DNA of 64,000 bases from the NCBI GenBank assembly GCA_002049455.2, contig KV918881.1, positions 145,542-209,541 of the forward strand, in the 5' to 3' direction. This document shows, piece by piece, positions 21,431 through 32,714 of this stretch; within the stretch, counting starts at the first letter, position 1, and each line of letters begins with the position of its first letter. The position numbers were made by a program, and so were the translations under genes. The stretch comes from Porphyra umbilicalis (Eukaryota; Rhodophyta; Bangiophyceae; Bangiales; Bangiaceae). The notes under the pieces were generated by a model. The model saw only the letters and a list, made by a program, of their open reading frames with translations. It was not told the origin of the DNA and ran no database searches.

Positions 21431-22120
21431 GCGCGCGGCGTCGCTGCGAGACCTGACCGGCCACGCACTCGAGGATCACTGAGGATCACAGGGGGCCACG
21501 GCCACGTACGTACCGGACAGCGAACCCCACTACATTCCCGTGATCAACGGCCAGAGTTGATCCGTGACCAGCCGTCGCTGGCAGGCATTGAATCGTCCCA
21601 CGTGCTACAATTATCCTTCAAGCCGACCGACTTGTAGCCTGCTTTTTGGGAGGCTACATCAAGCAGCTTCCCTCCGCGTCGTCGTAGATTGATGAGGGCT
21701 CCGCTTGTAGCCCACGTTCCCTCGTGGCCAGCACAGGGCCGTCTGGGCCAGCAAGAATTTCAGATCGGCAGTAATAATTTCGGCCAGCAGCACGCCCGCA
21801 GCACGCGCAGCACTCCCAGCACACCCCCAGTAGAGTGGTACATTTTCGCGACGATGCACGCACCGTCTGGACAAGGCCTCAACCCGCATCGAAACGATGG
21901 CTACGATTGGACTTCCGATGCGTATCGGAGACTGCATCGAAATCAAATAAGGATCTGTCGATGCGCATCGGGCGAGAACGATTGGCTTTAGATGCAGAAA
22001 ACACAAAGGCGGACGATTCTTCCGAAAGCTTAACGGTGGCGGGCCAGCCGAGTTGCCGGGTGGCGGGGGCGCGGCTCGCGGCCCCTTTGCGTGTACAGTC
22101 AATATCCGGTTATATGCGCT

Positions 22121-22148
22121 CCAGTTATATGACATGTCATATAACTGG
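22121..22148. repeat. Perfect 28-bp palindrome
   Basis: CCAGTTATATGACA is followed directly by TGTCATATAACTGG. It is AT-rich in a GC-rich setting, and TTATATG also occurs just upstream (near 22110). It could be a protein binding site or the centre of a foldback element. Confidence 0.9.
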
Positions 22149-22359
22149 GGGATTTTCCTTGCCCGAGGTCGCACGAGAACGCAGTATTCAACTGTTTGCA
22201 GACGACCGAATCGCCCGAGGGCATCTCATTGGTCAGATCCTGCAAATGTGACGACGCAGTCAGCAACAATCCAGCAACCTGGACAGTTGACCAAGTGCGC
22301 AAGGGTGTCATATGAGCGGATAATGACGGTACAGCGCACGCACCGAATGGAGCCGCTAC

Positions 22360-22530
22360 GTAGCGCGAGCTCGGCGCGATGTGTGGCATGTGCCGTGGAC
22401 CTCGTAGCGGTCGGGAAATCTCATGTGGCTCACGAGCCGCTTTTTCGTTGGAGTCTGTGGCCCTCCTGCATTTGGGGCGCGGGCGTGTCTGCCAGCCGGT
22501 CATCCCCAGGTGGCCGGCGAGAGCACCGTT
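22360..22530. repeat. Diverged dispersed repeat, copy 1
   Basis: Shares an ordered series of blocks with 26355-26545, including CGCTTTTTCGTTGGA, TGTGGCCCT and CCCCAGGTGG, with many substitutions. Both copies are on the plus strand, about 4 kb apart. Confidence 0.65.
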
Positions 22531-23184
22531 TCGGGAGCACTGTGTCTGGGGGGAACAGGGTGCGCACGGCCGCTTCCAAGGCGAAGAGGTCGACTGTTGA
22601 CAGCCAGCTGCTGCCGCAGCGACTGATATCCGGTCGGCGCTCCGCGCGCACGGCCCGCCTGTGGGGGTCCCTCCGCTGGGTGCTGCGTCAGGCGATGCCC
22701 CCGTGGATCATCAACGTGCTCCGCCGCCGCAAATCACAAGAAAACCGATATCTCTGACTCTCGACATGCTCCGATGACATTTGACAGATGAGGACTTTGA
22801 AAGCTCCACGAGTCGTGAGCCGCAGCAGGCAGCTGTCCCTACAGCTGAGGGAAGCCCTGTTGGCGCTCCAGCCGGGTCCCCAGATGCATGGGATACCCTG
22901 AGGGATGGGACTCGTGACTTTCAGGAGCGGAGCCACATGGCCTGGTCTCAGAACCCCAGACGACCCGTGGCACGTGGCCCATCATTTTTTGGTGATGTTT
23001 GCAACGACCAACGCGGCACATCGATTGCTTTCACCAGTTGCGCTACACCTTCTCAATCGAGGTGTCCTGAGCCACAAGCTGGGAGTGGAAAGACATGCAT
23101 TTATTGCCGTCAGCAGAGTGCAGCCGATAAATGACCGACGGAACGAAGGCCCAACAGAATGGGGTGCGCTCAGCACGTGATAGA

Positions 23185-23590
23185 AAGGCTCTGCGTTTCT
23201 CCCAGTCTGGGGATCATTGCAGCTGGTTGCGCCAATCGGAACTGCCCTCGCGGGACGTGCCAGCGCGACCGGTAGTAATCACTCGTGCAGACGAGATAAC
23301 AAGGCTCTGCAGTTATGCTGGAGGCGTCTCCCTGTCTCCATACCACTGCAGCTCACTGCGCGCCTGGACCTGCCCTGGTGGGCTGCGCCGGCGCGGCCGG
23401 TGGCCTCCACTGCACACGCACCAACGCGCCGACGTGCGCGCGAGATCGCAAGGCTCTGCAGTTCTGCTGGGGTTGCCTCCCTGTCTGGAGACCAGCGCAG
23501 CTGTTTGCGCGACCGGTCCTGCCCTGGCGGGATATGCCAGCGCAGTCCGTGGCCACCACTGCACGCGCACCAACGTGGCGACATTCAGGG
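23185..23590. repeat. Degenerate tandem repeat, about 117-147-bp units
   Basis: Three units begin AAGGCTCTGC at about 23187, 23304 and 23451. They share GCAGCT...TGCGCG, a CTGCCCTGG/CTCG CGGG block and CACTGCACACGCACCAACG. The resulting frames are repeat-driven and not called as genes. Confidence 0.75.
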
Positions 23591-23637
23591 CGTACTCGCA
23601 TCCGTCGCCAGTGGGCCACTTGCCTGCTGCACCACTC

Positions 23638-23643
23638 TATAAG
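23638..23643 (+). promoter_or_regulatory. TATA-like box
   Basis: TATAAG in CTCTATAAGAGCG lies about 200 bp upstream of the ATG at 23842, with pyrimidine-rich sequence between. It is a plausible core promoter for the small ORF, from sequence pattern only. Confidence 0.4.
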
Positions 23644-23841
23644 AGCGAGCGGGGGCCAGAATTGTGTTGGACTCCCACATTGCATACATGTGCCCGTCGA
23701 GCATTGGCGGAGTGTTCGCCTCCGCACTGAGCCTTCCTCCTCTCCCTACCTTCCCTCCCCTGCCACAAAGTGACGGCGTGTCGACCCTCCCCCCCCCAAG
23801 AGCGCCACGAGCTTCGTGTGACGCAAGAGGCGCCTTCCACC

Positions 23842-24018
23842 ATGAGCGGCGCCAACAGCCAAACCAACCCCGACGCCATACAAGAGGACGGCCTCGCGGC
23901 CCGGACTGCTGACGGGGCGGCGGATACCAATGGCACCATGATGGCGACGAAGACGCCGGAGGAGACGGAGGCGGCCAACCAGGCGGCCGACGTGGACTCT
24001 GGCCTGCTGGGCTCGTAG
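23842..24018 (+). CDS. Small hydrophilic protein, 58 aa
   Basis: I do not recognise it. The ORF is short but has coding-like features: a TATA-like box about 200 bp upstream, a pyrimidine-rich leader ending in CTTCCACCATGAG, and strong G/C preference at third codon positions throughout. The peptide is hydrophilic and rich in Ala, Asp, Glu, Thr and Asn. It has no signal peptide, membrane segment or cysteine, and ends in a short hydrophobic GLLGS. Composition resembles small disordered or stress-associated proteins, but no motif supports a function. The in-frame ATG at 23842 is preferred over earlier starts because of its context. Confidence 0.45.
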   Translation: MSGANSQTNPDAIQEDGLAARTADGAADTNGTMMATKTPEETEAANQAADVDSGLLGS

Positions 24019-24144
24019 CGGTCGACGGGTCGCCCGTAACCGTGACAAGTTGTCGGCGGCGCGGTGGTGGCGCGTGGTATGGGTAGGGGTATGCCCTACC
24101 TACCTAGTCGCCCAGCTGGTGCGAGGTCGGAGGCCCCTGGTGCG

Positions 24145-24312
24145 GTTTGATCCAAGGCAGCTTTTTGTTGTGTCCACACCCGCGCCAAAAAGTGCGCGGT
24201 GTTGAGAGTAGTGTGATGACTCCTGTGTGTTTGATCCAAGGCAGCTTCTAGTTGTGTCCACACCCGCGCCAAAAAGTGCGCGGTGTTGAGAGTAGTGTGA
24301 TGAATACTGTGT
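24145..24312. repeat. Tandem duplication, two 84-bp units
   Basis: Units start GTTTGATCCAAGGCAGCTT at 24145 and 24229 and share CCACACCCGCGCCAAAAAGTG with only a few differences. Each contains CGCGCCAAAAAGTGCGCG, an imperfect small inverted repeat. They lie just 3' of the small ORF. Confidence 0.9.
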
Positions 24313-26354
24313 TTTACTTGTTCATGTGGTCGGCACCGAAGAGGTCATTAAAGCCAAAGCCACATGGTTCTGTTCCAGTTCGCAATACGCGACGTAGCTC
24401 ACAGGTTGATGTGCTACTACGACAGGCGGCCGTCCCACTTGCTTGTCCCCTCACGGTGACGTCAAGATGGTCAAGCACTGCTGCGTCGGCAGTACACGTG
24501 CCATCTTGAAAAGTTGTGCCGCACCCTGCATGCCTCCGCAGAGGGCAACTAGCTCGCCGGGGAGTGAACAGCCAGAAGGACCGACCTGCTGCACACCCGC
24601 TCGCCGAAACAACGAAGCGAAACAGATGCCAACACCAATGCCAAACCCGAGGCAGCATGGCCACTACCACTCGCGACCCCTCCCCCGCCCACGACCCATC
24701 TATCCCCCGCCCGCATTCCGGTCGAGCATGGAACGAGACTGACCCCCACCGTCTGGCCACCAGAGGTGGCGTGGTATTGCCTGCTCTCCCCCAGCACACC
24801 AGTGCCAAAAAGAAACAACCGGCACCCACGTCATCACACCGACTACACCCGCCCGCCGCAGCCGGTGCTGTCCTATGGAGGTCGCGAAAAGTGACCCAGG
24901 CGTCCTCAGGCGCTTGCCCACAATGCGGGCCGCCATGTTGCCGTCACACAACGACAACGTCGGCGCTGACGTCACGGGTCTGCCCGATGTGAGAGTAAAG
25001 CACGCGCAAAGGTCTGCACAACAGAGATACCGATGGGGACGTCGACCTGTTGGTCAAAGCATCTGCTCGAACCCCTCGTTCGCCAACCCTTTCGTCAAGA
25101 GAGCGTCCGCAATCAGAGCCGCCGGCATGACAGCCGAATCGCAGGTGGCTCGCCGCCGTCCCCGTGGCCCAACACGAATGGGGGAGACAGCCAACGGCGG
25201 TGCCCGCCGCACGCGCCTCGAGCAAGCCGCCACTCTCCCGCAAGGCGCGGGCACACGCGAGCACCGCGTCGACAACCTCTCAGGGCGGACACCTCGGTGC
25301 TGACGCCGGTGCTTGGCGCTGCCGCCGAGGTCTTGGGAGAGGCCGGTCGGCCGCCGAGGCCGCTTTTCAGCCCCCCGCCGGCCACGCATGCTTGGCGGCG
25401 GCGACGGGGGCGGCACGGCGGCACCCTCCGACGTGCGCGGCCGTCCGAGGCGAGCGTCTTTAACGTGCCCGCACCGCCGGGGACACGCATAGGTGTCCGG
25501 GAGCACCAATATCAGCCGCTCGTGGCGAAGGGTGGAGTAGGAGATGAGGGAAGGAGCCACAGGCGGCACAACTGCAGGGTGTCACCCGCACATCCGCCGC
25601 GGACGCAAGTGCGTGCGAGGCGGAGGAATTCCGGCACGGCCACACAAAATACGGAGCACTTGAGAGCGGCAACGGGGACGAGCGGCGTGCGGGCGGGGAG
25701 CACGGGTGAGGGGGAGTGCACAAGCCGATTGGCTGCGCCGGCGGCGCGGCGTCGCCATTGGCACGCCGGCGGCTGTGTGGGAGGGGGCACGTGGTCGCCC
25801 TACGCTGCCGCCGCCGCCGCGGTCAGCCGCAAGGCGCGCAAGGGGCGATACGGGGGGAAGGGGAGAACGGAGAGGCCAGCGGCAGCCCGCGTCGACTCCG
25901 CGGTGCCACCACGAGGGGGCCCACTTACCCCCGCTCGCGCGGGCGGCGGACAGCATGCGCGCGGTGGCGCCACCGACGGCGGCGGCGGCGGCGGGCGGCG
26001 GCGGGCAACGGGCAGCGGGCCCGCCCGGGCGCCGGCCCGCGAGGACAGCGTTGGCGGGGCCCCGCCGAGCCGTGGCATCCGTTGCGGACACCTCCGCAAC
26101 GGTCGCGCCGGTGCCCACACCATAATAGATGCGCGGCAGGGCGCGGGCGGAACAAGCAGTGCTGCTGCTGGGTCGGCGGCCGCCCTGTCACGCGTCGCCG
26201 AAGCGTCACACGGCTTGCGCCGCGGTCAAAGTGTGTCGACTGCTTGACGTCACCGAAAAAACGGGCCAATGGTGGCCGGCGCGTCGTGGCGGCGGGCCGG
26301 CGGAGTGCCCGGCTGGCGAGCGTGAGAGCGCGCCCCTGCGCACGTGGTGCCTGG
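24313..26354. other. No gene recognised; GC-rich
   Basis: Many overlapping open frames exist on both strands, but none shows a known motif, and their peptides are Arg/Ala/Gly/Pro-rich as expected from GC content. I see no tRNA, terminal repeat or splice-supported exon chain. Confidence 0.45.
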
Positions 26355-26545
26355 CCGCTACGTAACGCAAGCGCGCCGCGGTATGTGGCACGGGGAGGGG
26401 CCCGCATGGCGGTGGGGGAATCTCGTCCGGCTCAAGAACCGCTTTTTCGTTGGATCGTGTGGCCCTGCTGGATTTTGGGCGACGGGTTGCCAGCCGGGTC
26501 GTCCCCAGGTGGTCCGCCGCGTGATCACCGTGAGGCGGTCGTGAC
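26355..26545. repeat. Diverged dispersed repeat, copy 2
   Basis: Partner of 22360-22530, same orientation, sharing AACCGCTTTTTCGTTGGA and GTCCCCAGGTGG among other blocks. Confidence 0.65.
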
Positions 26546-26949
26546 GACACCGGGGCTTCGCAGGACCGGCACGGCTCAGCTGTGCTCCATCACATCCTCG
26601 TAGACGCCCGAGCGCCAAGCGTCGGTCGGTCGCGATGCCAGTGACGAACCGGCTTCGGACGACGCGGCGCGGGCAGCTGTCACGCGCGGTGGGCCTGTGG
26701 AAAGGAGGACAGCAAAGCCGGGATCACCGTCTCAAGCACCGAACCGGATAAAACAGGGATCGAGTGCACTTTGATTGGCTCACAATCGCTCTGGCGGGCA
26801 GGCGACAGCAACGGGGTACATCGTCGTGATCCGCAACAATACAGAACCACGAGGCCAACTTGCGATAGGTTTTAGAATTTACTATTCATCAACGAAGGCG
26901 CCAAGCGCAACGAACAGCCTCGGAGCTTGCCACCCAAAAAAGCCGAGCA

Positions 26950-28930
26950 GATCAGTTTTTCTTTTTCGGTCCATGTCGCTGAAGTACAAAATGAGCCACA
27001 GCGCAGCAGATGCCGTGCACGTGCGAAGCTGCCGTTCCAGCACCGAGATCCGTCCCCCCCAGACGCACGGGCCGCGCCCGTGGGCACGCTGCAGAGGCGG
27101 GGGGCGCCGCCGCAGTCTGTCGCCGCCGCCGCGGCCCCCACCACCCGTGACGCGGCGGCCACACCGTGCCGCCGCGCGTTGTCCGCCGCGCCGCCGCCAC
27201 CGCCGTCGCGATGGAAGACATGGCGGTGGCGGCCACACCGTCTGTGCCCGCGCCGCTGTCTGCCGCTTGACCACCCCCGCCGCCGCCGCCGCTGGGCGTC
27301 TGTCGCGGGCGGGCGGGAGCGGACTACCGCTGCCGCCAACGGCCGCGGCGGAGCCGAGCACCGCGCCCACGGGCAGGGGCGTCCCAAACGGTACGTGGGA
27401 ACCGCCGACAACGTGACCAGCATGCCACCTTCCCCCCGCCGTCCTCCCCCGTGCAGCCGCCGAGGCCTCCCAGCCGCGTCCGCCACAGCGGCTCCGCGCC
27501 GCGGCGGCGGCGGTGGCGGCGGCGGCGGCGACGGAGTCCACCCCTGCCCGCTCCGTCGCAAGCCGATGGCCACGCACCGTGGTGCGCGGCGGCGGCCGCA
27601 GCCACCCCCTGCGATCGCCCCACCGCGGCGTCCCCGCACGGGCGCGCCGGCGCTTGCCCCGCTTCCCCAGATGGTGACACCGCTGCCCGCACGCGCACGG
27701 GCGGCACGCCGTCCTCCCCTCCCTCCCTCCACCCCCCCTCCACATTGCTTTTCTGTGCGCCTGTGCCCCTCTCGTGGCACCTGGTGGCCACGGCACGGCT
27801 GCAGCGCCGCATCGGCCGTGGATTGCGTGGTGTCGGTCGGCCCACGCAGGTCGGGTTGCGAAGCATGCCCCATTTTCTGGAGCCTGTGGGCGTGTGCCGC
27901 CCGCGCCGGCGGCGGCCGGCGGTCAGAAAACCACGCGCAAGGGCGCGTCAGCAGCGGCCACGCCCGAGACCGGCCGCCGCACGTCGGGCACCATCGACCC
28001 ACCGGTGAGGGCGCCTCGCCGGGGTCCCGGCTCTGCCGCCGGCCCCCGGGGTCGGACCCACGGCCGACGACCGCGGCGGCCCACCCCCAAGGCCCAACGG
28101 CGTCGGCGGCACAAGGGGACCATGGCACCACGGAGAAGCCCGACGCGACCACCCACACGAGCGCATCCGACGTGAGGGTGGGGGTGGCGCGGGCGGCGGG
28201 CACGCCGCGGAGGCACGCATCTACCCCCTCCGCCGCGGGGCCGTCAAAGAGCTCCCAAGACCACCACGGGGGGGGGGGGGGGCGCCCACGGCGGCAGCGG
28301 GCGACGGCACGGCGACCGCGGCGGCGGCGGCGGCGGCGGTGGCAGCAGCAGCAGCGGCGGCGGCTGCGGCCGCGTACCACCCGTGACCGACGCCCGCCGC
28401 GACGCGCGGTGCGCCGGGGCGGCACGCCGGCTCCAGCGGCACCGCCTCGACCACGTCGACGGCGTGGCCGCGGCGCGAGCGCCGCGACGGTGGCCGTCGG
28501 GGGCGTGCGGCGGCGCGCCGCCCGCGCGGGGGCTTGTCCGCCTCTGGCCGCCCGCCGCCGCCGCCGCGCGTGTCGCACCGCTCACGGGGATGGCGGGGTG
28601 AGGGGGCGCCGTAGCGGCGCCCGGTGGAGCGTCGGGCAGCCGCCCACGCGCGGCGGCCGGTCGTCGGGGGTGCCCGCTTCTTCCCCCCCCCGCCCTCGCC
28701 CGCCGCCCCCCGCCGCGGGTGGCAGCCGCCGGCCGTCATGGCGCCGCCGCGGGGAAGCCGCAACGGCCCCGCGGGGCCGCGGCGGCCTCGGTGGGAGCGA
28801 CCGGCTGCCGGGGCGGGGGCGGCGGCGCTCGCGCCGCCGCGGCGGGGGGGGGGGGGGGCGCTCGACGGCGGGGTGTCCCCCCCCGCCGCGGACACTAAAT
28901 AGGCGCGCGCCCGCGGCAGCAGCCGGTTGG
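26950..28930. other. Extreme-GC block, open on both strands
   Basis: Nearly 2 kb of GCC/GGC-dominated sequence with long G runs (for example near 28268 and 28847). Frames of several hundred codons are open on both strands at once and give only Arg/Ala/Pro/Gly peptides without motifs. I consider these composition artefacts; a GC-rich promoter or CpG-island-like function is possible. Confidence 0.5.
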
Positions 28931-29103
28931 CCACGACGCCCGCGCGTCGGCACACGCGCGCAGAGGGAGCCGTGCGTAGGACCGTCTGGTGCTTTTGAAT
29001 CAGGTTGTGCTGTAGCGACCCATTGATAGTTTTGCCGTTGTTTAAAAAGAGGGGCTGGGTCCTGGCGTCACGGAGAGGGATTAGCGAGCAAAACTGTAAA
29101 GAT

Positions 29104-29234
29104 ATTGTGCTTCTCACAAAAACTGGATCCGCAACATCCGCTTCAGCATCATGAACCGCCCCCTGAGCCAATGAAACAGTGATTTTGCAACGGAAGCTGA
29201 TGCACCGAGGTCCAGTTTTTGTGAGAAGCACAAT
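29104..29234. repeat. 131-bp foldback with perfect 24-bp arms
   Basis: The 24-nt sequence at 29104-29127 (ATTGTGCTTCTCACAAAAAC...) is repeated exactly as its reverse complement at 29211-29234. The loop also holds a partly paired GCTTCAGCATC / GATGC-type segment. This fits a small foldback MITE or a structured RNA. Confidence 0.85.
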
Positions 29235-29827
29235 AGAGTGCCCACCCGCTTAAAGATTGATCAATGAAAATCCATAGCGATAGTTGTCGGTCCAAAGGCG
29301 GGTTTACCCCTGTGTGGAAGGCGGGAACTGGAAGCGCTTCGATCTGGCGTCTGGTGTGCTCACGCCGTATCCATCGGAAGGTCCCTTCCCTTGATACCGC
29401 TTTGTAGATGACAGTAGTGGGGGCGCGTCCTTCGAGCTTGCTCACCGCCGCCGACACTTTGTGGCAAAGGGCGAGGCCGCACACGTGAAGCCCGTGACGC
29501 GTGCCTCAATCGGTACTATTAACAAAATTTACACCGACGCCGGTGGCAGGCGACGGGCTCTTCAGCAGTCTGCTGTGGTGCAGTCTTGAGAGTTGGTGCG
29601 GCATCTCTTCTGCGCTCCTGACGTACTGTACTGTGGTACATACTGCCTGATTGTTGCCTTCATCACTGCCACGTGTTCCCAAACTACGTCAAATCCGGTA
29701 TCCTACGTTTCTTTGGAGTGAAAATAGATTCATCGCTACGCGTGCTCGGAGGCGGTTGCATTGGCCGAGATTGCCTTGCTCCCACAGATTGAACCTCCGC
29801 CTGTCATCCTCCTTGCCTCCTTTCCCG
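29235..29827. other. Intergenic, upstream of ftsY
   Basis: No gene recognised. AT-richer than its surroundings and probably holds the promoter of the FtsY gene; I see no distinct TATA box. Confidence 0.35.
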
Positions 29828-31157
29828 ATGCACTCGCGGCCACAGCACCCTGCTGCTCCCCCGACTGGCGCTACCATGTCATCCTCACCATCATTGCTAC
29901 AAGGTGCGGCCTTTGTCACCCCCTTTGCTGGTACGCTGCGGCAGGCGACGCCGCCAGTATCCAGCGCCCGTCACTCGGCCTTTGTCTGCGGCCAGCCCGT
30001 GGCTGGCTGCCCTGCCGCCTCCACCCCCACCCGGCGATGCCCTTCCACCCCCCCTGTGCGGCTGGCCACACTGGCCGTAGCGCTCCAACCATGGGCGTCG
30101 GCGACTTTTTCAAAAAAGCTGCGAGGGAGCGCGCCGAAGCCTGGGACGCCCTCAAGGCCGGGCGGGGCCTCGATTACGCCAAAGAAAAGGCCGCGCGCGA
30201 CCTCGGCACCGTCAAGAAGTTTAGCGACGGCCTCGCCAAATCCCGCGAGGCGCTCGCGCGGGACCTAACCCGCGTCCTCGACGCGTCTGCGCTCGGCGGC
30301 GGCTCGGCGGGCCTCGACGCGACGCTCTCCCAGCTGGAGGAGGTGCTCATCACGTCGGATTTGGGGGTGGACACGGTCGACTCGGTGCTCGCCGACTTGC
30401 GGGCAGACGCCAAGGCCGCCCGCCTGACGGCGCGGGGGGACATTACGACGTGCCTCAAGGACTCCCTCGTGCGCGTCCTTCTCCGGCGGGGGGCCAGGAC
30501 GGGTCTGCCAACTTGACGGTGCGCCCCGAGGGGGACGGGCCCACCGTCATTGTCGTCATTGGCGCCAATGGGATGGGCAAGACGACGACCATTGGGAAGC
30601 TTGCCACCCGCTACCGTCGGGAGGGCAAGACCGTCCTGCTGGCTGCTTGCGACACCTTTCGCGCGGCCGCCGTCGCGCAGTTGGAAACGTGGGCGGAGCG
30701 CGCAGACGCGGAGGTCGTCGTGCCCAAAACCGGCCAAAAGTCTGCCGCCGGCGTCTGCTACGACGCCATGGCCAAGGGCGTCAAGGACGGCGTGGACGTT
30801 ATTATTGTCGACACGTCTGGGCGCCTCCACACCAACATCAACCTGATGGGGGAGCTCAAGAAGATTGTTGGTGTGGTCGGCAAGTTTCGGGACGGCGCGC
30901 CGCCAGACGAGGTGCTCCTCGTCGTCGACGCGAGCATTGGGCGCAACGCCGTCGCGCAGGCGCGGACGTGGTCCGACGAGGTCGGCGTGTCGGGGCTGGT
31001 CGTCACCAAGCTGGACGGCACCGCCCGGGCGGGCTTTGTCGTGTCGGTCGTGGACGAACTCGGGCTGCCAGTCAAGCTCATTGGTGTTGGTGAGTCGGTG
31101 GACGACTTGCGGGACTTTGACCCGGTGCTGTTTGTGGAGGGACTGGTGGGATCCTAG
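29828..31157 (+). CDS. ftsY: Plastid SRP receptor FtsY (two frame breaks)
   Basis: GTPase receptor for the plastid signal recognition particle; it docks SRP54-cargo complexes at the thylakoid membrane. The leader from 29828 or 29876 is Ser/Thr/Pro/Ala-rich with FVTPF and VRLATLAVA, typical of a plastid transit peptide. The mature part starts near 30091 (MGVGDFFKKAARERAEAW) and includes the N domain (LEEVLITSDLGVDTVDSVL). The GTPase domain has G1 GANGMGKTTTIGKLA, DTFRAAAVAQLETW, G3 DTSGRLHTN (usually DTAGR), G4 TKLDGTARAG and the terminal FDPVLFVEGL. Leader, N domain and G domain lie in three frames. One break is between about 30041 and 30091 (C-rich), the other in a G6 run near 30486-30491. 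Both are resolved by one extra base, so they look like sequencing errors, though true mutations cannot be excluded. No intron is needed. Confidence 0.88.
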
Positions 31158-31548
31158 GCGCGCCAGGTCGGGCACGTGTGGGTGTAGGTAGCGCGCGGGT
31201 GTGGGTCCGGTCGAGGTGACATGTGGGTATGGGAGCGGTGGCAGCGCTTTGGCTGTGGCGCTTGGTGGAACGTGGTATGGCGGCGGACGAGCGCTGGCCG
31301 GTACACTTGAATCGTGCTGAGAATCCTGGGCGATGGAGATGGGTACGCTCCAGTCAAGCCAGGGCGTAGAAGGGGAGGACGAGGAGCAGCACCGAGCGAC
31401 GAAGGGACGAACAAGGCTAGGACAAAAGAGTATGAACAAGCGCTACACAGATCGACACCACCCCCAACTTATCTGCTGCACTCCGGGAGCGCCTGCCCCG
31501 CCCTCAGCGCAAGCGCAGCGCAGCCGCGTCAAACCGCCGACGGGCGGC
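31158..31548. other. Intergenic between convergent ftsY and SOD genes
   Basis: Holds the 3' flanks of two convergent genes. No further gene is seen. Confidence 0.4.
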
Positions 31549-31664
31549 TTAGGCCAAGGGCGTGTCAAACGCCGGCAGACCACCCGACTTGGCAGCCGTG
31601 TAGTTCTTGGCAATGACGTCAAAGTCGACCGTCTTCCACCACGACGCAATGTACTCCGGCCGGC

Positions 31665-31698
<34 letters not shown>

Positions 31699-32714
31699 CA
31701 CGTCCAGGCCGAGGATGGGCGTCCCCGGCTGGTCGACAATCCCCTCCATGAGCGGGTTGTCCTGGTTGGGCGTGCTGCTGATGAACAGCTGCCCGTCGGC
31801 GTTGACCGACAGCCACGCCCAGCCCGACCCGAAGCGGGTCGCCGCCGCCGTGTTGAATTTCTTCTGCATCTCGTCGAGGGAGCCGAACGTCGACTCGATG
31901 CTCGACTTGAGGTCACCCGAGGGCGCCTCGGCAATGGAGCCCGTCTTGCCCATGACGCTCCAAAAGAAGGAGTGGTTCCAGTGGCCGCCGCCGCTGTTGC
32001 GCACCGCCGTCTTGATCGAATCAGGCAGGGAGACAACCTCCTTCTGGATGGCGCTCAGGCTCAGACCCTTCAGGCTGCCACCGTTCTCACCAGCGAGCAC
32101 GTTGTTGACGTTCGTCACGTAGGTGTTGTGGTGCTTAGTCTGCGGGGATTGCGACGTGAGGGGTTGGCCAAAGGGCGGAGTGTCCGAGGCAAGTCGAGAC
32201 ACGAGCACGTTAGCAGTCGGTCCCACAAATGAACAGAGGACAACAGCCCACACGGCATTAAGGGTATAGAGTTGTTCGCCGGACAAGAAAAACCTCACCG
32301 AGAGGCTGCCAACACAAAAAATGCCCACACGAGGGGCACCGAACGCACGTGATGGATGTTCATCTGCGCGTCAGCGTTACGAGACGAGAGAGTGTTTCCA
32401 AGGCCCAAGCACATCACGGCGTCAACAGGAAGAAACCACAAGAGCAAGGGCACTGGTTGACAGGCGGCATTCCAGGGTGAGTTTCCAGCAAAAAAGCAAG
32501 ATTGGCGGTCATCGCCAATCCCGTCTCAAACTATCCGCACACACGTTCCAGTTCCTAAGCTACATAGTGATCCCCCAAAGGAAGAGACAATCCAAGAGGC
32601 TGCGGACCGCCTTGGCGACCATCAAGTGCTGACAAGAAAACATACCGTCGTAGAGTCGATGTACGGCTCCAGGGCATCGTACGCGTACGGCAGCGGGGGC
32701 AGAGCGAACGCCAT
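31549..32714 (-). CDS. Mn-type superoxide dismutase, three exons
   Basis: Converts superoxide to oxygen and hydrogen peroxide. Exons: 32646-32714 (starts [20 protein letters not shown]), 32349-32363 (15 nt, MNIHH) and 31549-32139. Introns use GTATGT/GACGCGCAG and GTGCGT/CCCCGCAG; all phases are 0, giving 224 aa, a normal Fe/Mn-SOD length. Metal ligands are His27 (in the microexon), His84 ([11 protein letters not shown]), Asp174 and His178 (LDVWEHAYY). GGGH together with Gln154 in STPNQDNPL fits the Mn rather than the Fe subtype; cambialism is possible. There is no N-terminal targeting extension, so a cytosolic enzyme is the simplest reading. Skipping the microexon keeps the frame but removes a metal ligand. 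Confidence 0.93.
32349..32363 (-). other. 15-nt microexon of the SOD gene
   Basis: On the minus strand ATGAACATCCATCAC sits between acceptor GCTGACGCGCAG and donor GTGCGT. It supplies exactly the five residues needed between exon 1 (...IDSTT) and exon 3 (TKHHNTYV...) in Fe/Mn SODs, including the first metal-binding histidine. A CTGAC branch-point-like sequence lies just upstream. Confidence 0.85.

Noticed and set aside
26950-28930. Long open frames (500-700 codons) on both strands in extreme-GC DNA
   Set aside because: They overlap on opposite strands, encode only Arg/Ala/Pro/Gly-rich peptides, and contain no motif. GC content alone removes stop codons.
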